Shown here: positions 13,959 to 16,857 of the stretch, one piece after another
Numbering within the stretch: position 1 is the first letter of the stretch
Layout: each line of letters begins with the position of its first letter
DNA from: Peptococcaceae bacterium
GTDB taxonomy: Bacteria > Bacillota > Peptococcia > DRI-13 > UBA5745
Direction of reading: 5' to 3'
Assembly: GCA_031264885.1 (NCBI GenBank)
Contig: JAISDM010000105.1
Location: 1-16,857, forward strand
DNA length: 16,857 bases
The notes under the pieces: model-generated
Databases searched by the model: none
Told to the model about the DNA's origin: nothing
What the model saw: the letters and a program-made list of their open reading frames with translations, nothing else
Translations under genes and position numbers: made by a program

Positions 13959-14477
13959 ATCAGTAAGGACGATATGCGTGTTAATGAGGAAATCAGGGTT
14001 CGTGAAATTCGTTTGGTCAGTGAAACCGGCGAGCAATTGGGGATCATGGCGCCGAAGGACGCTATGAAAATCGCTTTGTCAAAAGGCCTGGATCTGGTAG
14101 AAGTGGCGCCCGGCGCAAAGCCGCCTGTCTGCCGTATCATGGATGTCGGCAGACACAAATATGAGCAAAGCAAACGAGAACGCGAAGCCAGAAAGAAGCA
14201 GCATGTCATCAATGTCAAAGAGGTAAAACTGCGGCCCAATATCGAGGAGCACGACTTTGAGGTCAAAGCCAAGAACGCCCTGCGTTTTTTGGAGGAAGGC
14301 GACAAGGTCAAGGTGACGATTATGTTTCGGGGCAGGGAATTGTCTCATCCGGAATTGGGCAGAGGGCTGCTTAAACGCATGGCGGAATATCTGAAAGATC
14401 ATGCCAGTGTGGAACGGGACGCCAAACTGGAAGGCAAAAATATGACTATGTTTTTGAATCCCAAACAGAGCCAATAG
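13959..14477 (+). CDS. infC: translation initiation factor IF-3, starting at a rare ATC codon
   Basis: IF-3 binds the 30S subunit, blocks premature 50S joining and rejects non-canonical start codons. From the ATC at 13959 it has 172 residues, the normal length. It starts (M)SKDDMRVNEEIRVREIRLV. The N-domain holds GIMAPKDAMKIA and DLVEVAPGAKPPVCRIMD. A Lys/Arg-rich linker (about 70-85) leads to the C-domain with KEVKLRPNIEEHDFEVKAKNA and FRGRELSHPELGR. A near-perfect GGAGGTGATC ribosome site lies seven bases before the ATC. The in-frame ATG at codon 6 has no such spacing, and an upstream TTG at 13860 lies in the leader's terminator tail. Use of AUU/AUC/AUA by infC lets IF-3 limit its own translation (established in E. 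coli). First gene of infC-rpmI-rplT. Confidence 0.94.
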   Translation: MSKDDMRVNEEIRVREIRLVSETGEQLGIMAPKDAMKIALSKGLDLVEVAPGAKPPVCRIMDVGRHKYEQSKREREARKKQHVINVKEVKLRPNIEEHDFEVKAKNALRFLEEGDKVKVTIMFRGRELSHPELGRGLLKRMAEYLKDHASVERDAKLEGKNMTMFLNPKQSQ

Positions 14478-14495
14478 AGAGGAGATACTGTCGTC

Positions 14496-14693
14496 ATGCC
14501 AAAAATGAAAACCCACCGGGGCGCCGCTAAACGGTTCAACGTCACGGGTTCGGGGAAAGTGAAACGGAACCACGCTTTTAAGAGTCATATCCTGACCAAA
14601 AAGACCCAGAAGAGGAAACGAAATCTCAGGAAAGCGGCCATCATGTGCCACGCTGACGCGCAGCGCGTAGTTCAGTTGATTCCTTATAAATAG
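14496..14693 (+). CDS. rpmI: 50S ribosomal protein L35
   Basis: A 65-residue, highly basic large-subunit protein. The start MPKMKTHRGAAKRF and the middle GSGKVKRNHAFKSHIL are family hallmarks, and the length is standard for bacterial L35. ATG at 14496 has GAGAGGAGA about 10 bases upstream. It lies 18 nt after infC and 20 nt before rplT, the conserved order. Its expression should follow the attenuator in the infC leader. Confidence 0.97.
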   Translation: MPKMKTHRGAAKRFNVTGSGKVKRNHAFKSHILTKKTQKRKRNLRKAAIMCHADAQRVVQLIPYK

Positions 14694-14713
14694 AAGCAAG
14701 GGAGAGATGAAGG

Positions 14714-15076
14714 ATGAGCAGGGTAAAAGGTGGATTTACCACTCACCACAGGCATAAAAAAATCTTAAAGCTGGCCAGGGGATATCGGGGAGCGAAATCA
14801 AAGCTGTACCGTCCGGCGCACGAGCAGGTCATGCACTCGCTGCAATACGCTTACGCCCACAGGCGCAAGCGCAAAGGCGATTTTCGCAAATTGTGGATCA
14901 CCCGGATCAACGCGGCGACCCGCATGAACGGCATGTCATACAGCCGCTTCGTCTGCGGTCTGAAGAAAGCGGGGGTTCAGGTGAACCGTAAGATCCTGGC
15001 GGATATGGCCGTCAACGACATGCCCGCCTTCAGCCAGCTGGTCAGCGTCGCCAAAGAAACGCTGACCGAGGCGTAA
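14714..15076 (+). CDS. rplT: 50S ribosomal protein L20
   Basis: A 120-residue 23S rRNA-binding protein needed early in 50S assembly. It starts MSRVKGGFTTHHRHKKILK, with the long basic N-terminal arm continuing through GYRGAKSKLYRPAHEQVMHS. The globular part has RKLWITRINAATRMNGMSYSR and LNRKILADMAV-like sequence (VNRKILADMAVND). L20 is the expected ligand of the operon leader in Firmicutes, closing a feedback loop. ATG at 14714 has GGGAGAG about nine bases upstream. No T-tract terminator follows; the next 447 bp are full of palindromic repeats, which may serve to end or stabilise the transcript. Confidence 0.97.
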   Translation: MSRVKGGFTTHHRHKKILKLARGYRGAKSKLYRPAHEQVMHSLQYAYAHRRKRKGDFRKLWITRINAATRMNGMSYSRFVCGLKKAGVQVNRKILADMAVNDMPAFSQLVSVAKETLTEA

Positions 15077-15158
15077 CAAAGGTATCACAGAAGCGTAACA
15101 GTTAAAGCCTGTATGAAGCCTGTGCGCGGCAAATAAAAATGAACTACAAATCCGAATC

Positions 15159-15177
15159 GGGCGGCAGGATGCCGCCC
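15159..15177. repeat. REP-like palindrome, variant copy 2 (opposite orientation)
   Basis: GGGCGGCAGGATGCCGCCC, followed by CCAC. Same stem as the other copies with a changed loop (GGA). With the copy at 15207 it forms a head-to-head pair 29 bp apart. Confidence 0.65.
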
Positions 15178-15206
15178 CCACGGTATCGCGAACGACGCGT
15201 CAGTAG

Positions 15207-15225
15207 GGGCGGCATTCTGCCGCCC
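15207..15225. repeat. REP-like palindrome, copy 3
   Basis: GGGCGGCATTCTGCCGCCC, identical to copy 1, and like copy 1 it is preceded by GTAG and followed by ACCGTCC. The flank GCGAACGACGCG just upstream is shared with copy 4. Confidence 0.75.
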
Positions 15226-15309
15226 GAAACCGTCCGGAAACGTCAAAAATGGCGCCGTTAACACAACACGGAAACGCGCCCGAATTATTTCCGGGCTTGC
15301 ATGTTCCCC

Positions 15310-15384
15310 GTCATTCCGGGCTTGTCCCGGAATCCAAAAATGATAAACCAAGGAACCTGGATTCTGGGACAAGCCCAGAATGAC
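15310..15384. repeat. 75-bp inverted repeat element
   Basis: The arms 15310-15335 and 15359-15384 match as inverted repeats at 24 of 26 positions, around a 23-bp AT-rich centre. Each arm is itself a smaller palindrome (ATTCCGGG-CTTGT-CCCGGAAT and ATTCTGGG-ACAAG-like). The two mismatches change C/G pairs together, so folding is kept. It resembles widespread GTCATTCCGGG-type genomic repeats; no gene lies inside. Confidence 0.7.
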
Positions 15385-15417
15385 AAAAATATGGCGCCGC
15401 GAACGACGCGCCCGTAG

Positions 15418-15436
15418 GGGCGGCATTCTGCCGCCC
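15418..15436. repeat. REP-like palindrome, copy 4
   Basis: Identical core to copies 1 and 3, with GCGAACGACGCG and GTAG upstream. It ends five bases before the -35 box of the symporter promoter. Confidence 0.75.
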
Positions 15437-15440
15437 GTCT

Positions 15441-15469
15441 TTGACAGACGCAAATCCCCCAGTTTTATG
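15441..15469 (+). promoter_or_regulatory. candidate promoter of the symporter gene
   Basis: TTGACA (15441-15446), 17 bases, TTTATG (15464-15469). The -35 is perfect and the -10 weak. The leader would be about 48 nt and contains AAGGGGG nine bases before the ATG. Confidence 0.45.
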
Positions 15470-15523
15470 TCATGTCACGCCCTCCCGGAACATATTCTTT
15501 GAGTGAGAAGGGGGACGCGGGGC

Positions 15524-16857
15524 ATGATTTTTGAAGCAATAATACGCTGTATCCATGACCTCATGTGGGGGCTTCCCATGCTGGCGCTGCTATTGGGAAC
15601 GGGGCTGTTTCTGACCCTGCGGCTGCGGTTTATGCCGCTGACCCACCTGGGGTACGCGCTGAAACTGGCGTATATTCCGCGCCCGGACGCGGACGATCCG
15701 GGGGATGTCAGTCAGTTTCAGGCTTTGATGACGTCGCTTGCGGCGACCATCGGCACCGGCAACATCGTGGGCGTGGCCACAGCGGTGGCGCTGGGCGGGC
15801 CGGGCTCGATTTTTTGGATGTGGATCGCGGCTTTGGCGGGCATGGCCACAAAGTACGCCGAGGCCGCGCTGGCCGTTCGGTACCGGATCGTGGGCCCGGA
15901 CGGACAAATGGCCGGGGGGCCTATGTACTACATTGAGAGAGGGCTGGGCATCAAGCCGCTGGCCGTGTGTTCCGCGTTCTTCACCATCATGGCCAGCTTT
16001 GGCATCGGCTCCATGGTTCAAAGCAATTCGGCGGCTCTTTCGCTGGAACTCAGCTTCCAGATACCGCCTTGGCAAACCGGCCTGGTTCTGATGGCGCTGA
16101 CAGGCGTGGTAGTGATGAAGGGCATCCGGGGCATCGCGCGGGCGGCCGCTTTTTTGGTGCCGTTTATGGCGATTTTGTATGTCGCGGCGAGTGTGACGGT
16201 CGTCGCGCTCAATATGGCCAGCGTGCCCGGAGCGCTTATGAGTATTGTGGTCTCGGCGTTCAGCGGCCCCGAGAAAGCCGCGGCGGGCTTTGGCGGGATA
16301 GCGCTGAACGAAGCGATGCGTTACGGCCTGTCCAGAGGGATTTTTTCCAATGAGGCGGGATTGGGCAGCTCGCCCATCGCCGACGCCGCGGCGAGGACAG
16401 ATCATCCCGGCAGGCAGGCGCTGATTTCCATGACGGGGACGTTCGTGGATACCTTGGTCATTTGCACGATGACCGGCCTGGTTCTGACCATCGCCCGGAT
16501 GAAGGGGATCATCGGATTTACCGAAGCCTCCGGCGTACTGCTGGCAAAAGCCGCGTTCAGCGTTTGCCTGCCAGGCGGGCGCGGGGGCTGGATCGTGCCG
16601 TTTTGCATGGTGCTTTTTGGGTATTCCACCGTTCTGAGCTGGATTTATTACGGCGAAAAATCCGTCGCTTATTTGTTCGGCGACAGGTGGATCAACGGGT
16701 ATCGCGCCGTTTACGTGCTGTTTTTGGGCGTGGGGGCAGTCGTTGAATTGGACCTGGTCTGGATGCTGTCGGATATTTTTAACGGATTTATGGCGATTCC
16801 GAATTTGATCGCGCTGATATTGCTAAATAAAGCAGTGACGCGGGAGAGCGACGATTA
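15524..16857 (+). CDS. AGCS-family sodium:alanine/glycine symporter (reaches window edge)
   Basis: A membrane symporter that takes up small neutral amino acids with Na+ or H+. The reading frame is open from ATG 15524 (AAGGGGG nine bases upstream) to the last base, 444 codons. Family hallmarks: short N-terminus IHDLMWGLPMLALLLGTGLF; QFQALMTSLAATIGTGNIVG (GTGNIVG at 77-83); GGPGSIFWMW (91-100), ATKYAEA, then AGGPMYYIERGLG; SRGIFSNEAGLGSSPIA in the second half; and IPNLIALILLNK near the end, where AGCS proteins normally stop. The window ends on TA, the first two bases of a codon, so the stop is probably the very next base. About 11 membrane helices are expected. Substrate (alanine versus glycine) cannot be fixed. 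Confidence 0.93.
   Translation, partial: MIFEAIIRCIHDLMWGLPMLALLLGTGLFLTLRLRFMPLTHLGYALKLAYIPRPDADDPGDVSQFQALMTSLAATIGTGNIVGVATAVALGGPGSIFWMWIAALAGMATKYAEAALAVRYRIVGPDGQMAGGPMYYIERGLGIKPLAVCSAFFTIMASFGIGSMVQSNSAALSLELSFQIPPWQTGLVLMALTGVVVMKGIRGIARAAAFLVPFMAILYVAASVTVVALNMASVPGALMSIVVSAFSGPEKAAAGFGGIALNEAMRYGLSRGIFSNEAGLGSSPIADAAARTDHPGRQALISMTGTFVDTLVICTMTGLVLTIARMKGIIGFTEASGVLLAKAAFSVCLPGGRGGWIVPFCMVLFGYSTVLSWIYYGEKSVAYLFGDRWINGYRAVYVLFLGVGAVVELDLVWMLSDIFNGFMAIPNLIALILLNKAVTRESDD

Noticed and set aside
15077..15523. CRISPR-like array among the repeats after rplT
   Set aside because: Spacing is irregular, copies are in both orientations, the units are palindromes of 19 bp, and no cas gene is present. 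A dispersed REP-type family fits better.
15590..16405. 271-codon minus-strand frame opposite the symporter
   Set aside because: The plus-strand frame is an unmistakable AGCS transporter. The antisense product is a low-complexity R/H/G/Q sequence.

Overview
The window reads as chromosome from a fairly GC-rich Clostridia/Firmicutes-type bacterium, probably uncultured. The support is an infC-rpmI-rplT operon with a structured attenuator leader and a non-AUG infC start, a Fe-S-type PurF with propeptide, strong GGAGG ribosome sites and TTGACA/TATAAT-type promoters. Most of it is housekeeping sequence. The unusual material is at the left edge and in the intergenic repeats.

Left edge (1-1922): the 5' end of a PP2C-like Ser/Thr phosphatase gene leaves the window on the minus strand. 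Next to it is a ~1.5 kb module holding one tyrosine recombinase gene. The module is bounded by a perfect 26-bp repeat in INVERTED orientation (273-298 and 1767-1792). Each copy has the layout of a tyrosine-recombinase core site: two ~9-10-bp palindromic arms around an asymmetric 7-bp spacer. A good outward promoter (1700-1728) lies inside the module. It now points into a strong bidirectional terminator (1862-1909). If the module inverted, the promoter would point at the phosphatase gene. I read this as a self-contained phase-variation switch, drawn here in its predicted OFF state. This is the main candidate for an undescribed system.

Middle (1923-9545, minus strand): a compact seven-gene run, potA-potB-potC-potD (polyamine ABC importer), a GT2 membrane glycosyltransferase, purF and guaA. 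Junctions overlap or are at most 24 nt. It ends at the bidirectional terminator. A MITE-like ~0.17 kb palindromic element (9562-9734) separates potA from cinA.

Right half: cinA (minus) is divergent from an Mn-type CDF metal exporter (plus). Between them are REP-like palindromes, including a perfect 32-bp one. A nitroreductase-PAP2 phosphatase pair follows on the minus strand, divergent from infC-rpmI-rplT on the plus strand. infC has a clear sigma-A promoter, a terminator/antiterminator leader and an ATC start codon. A repeat-rich 447-bp gap with three more REP copies and a long inverted repeat leads to an AGCS-family sodium:amino-acid symporter gene that reaches the right edge.
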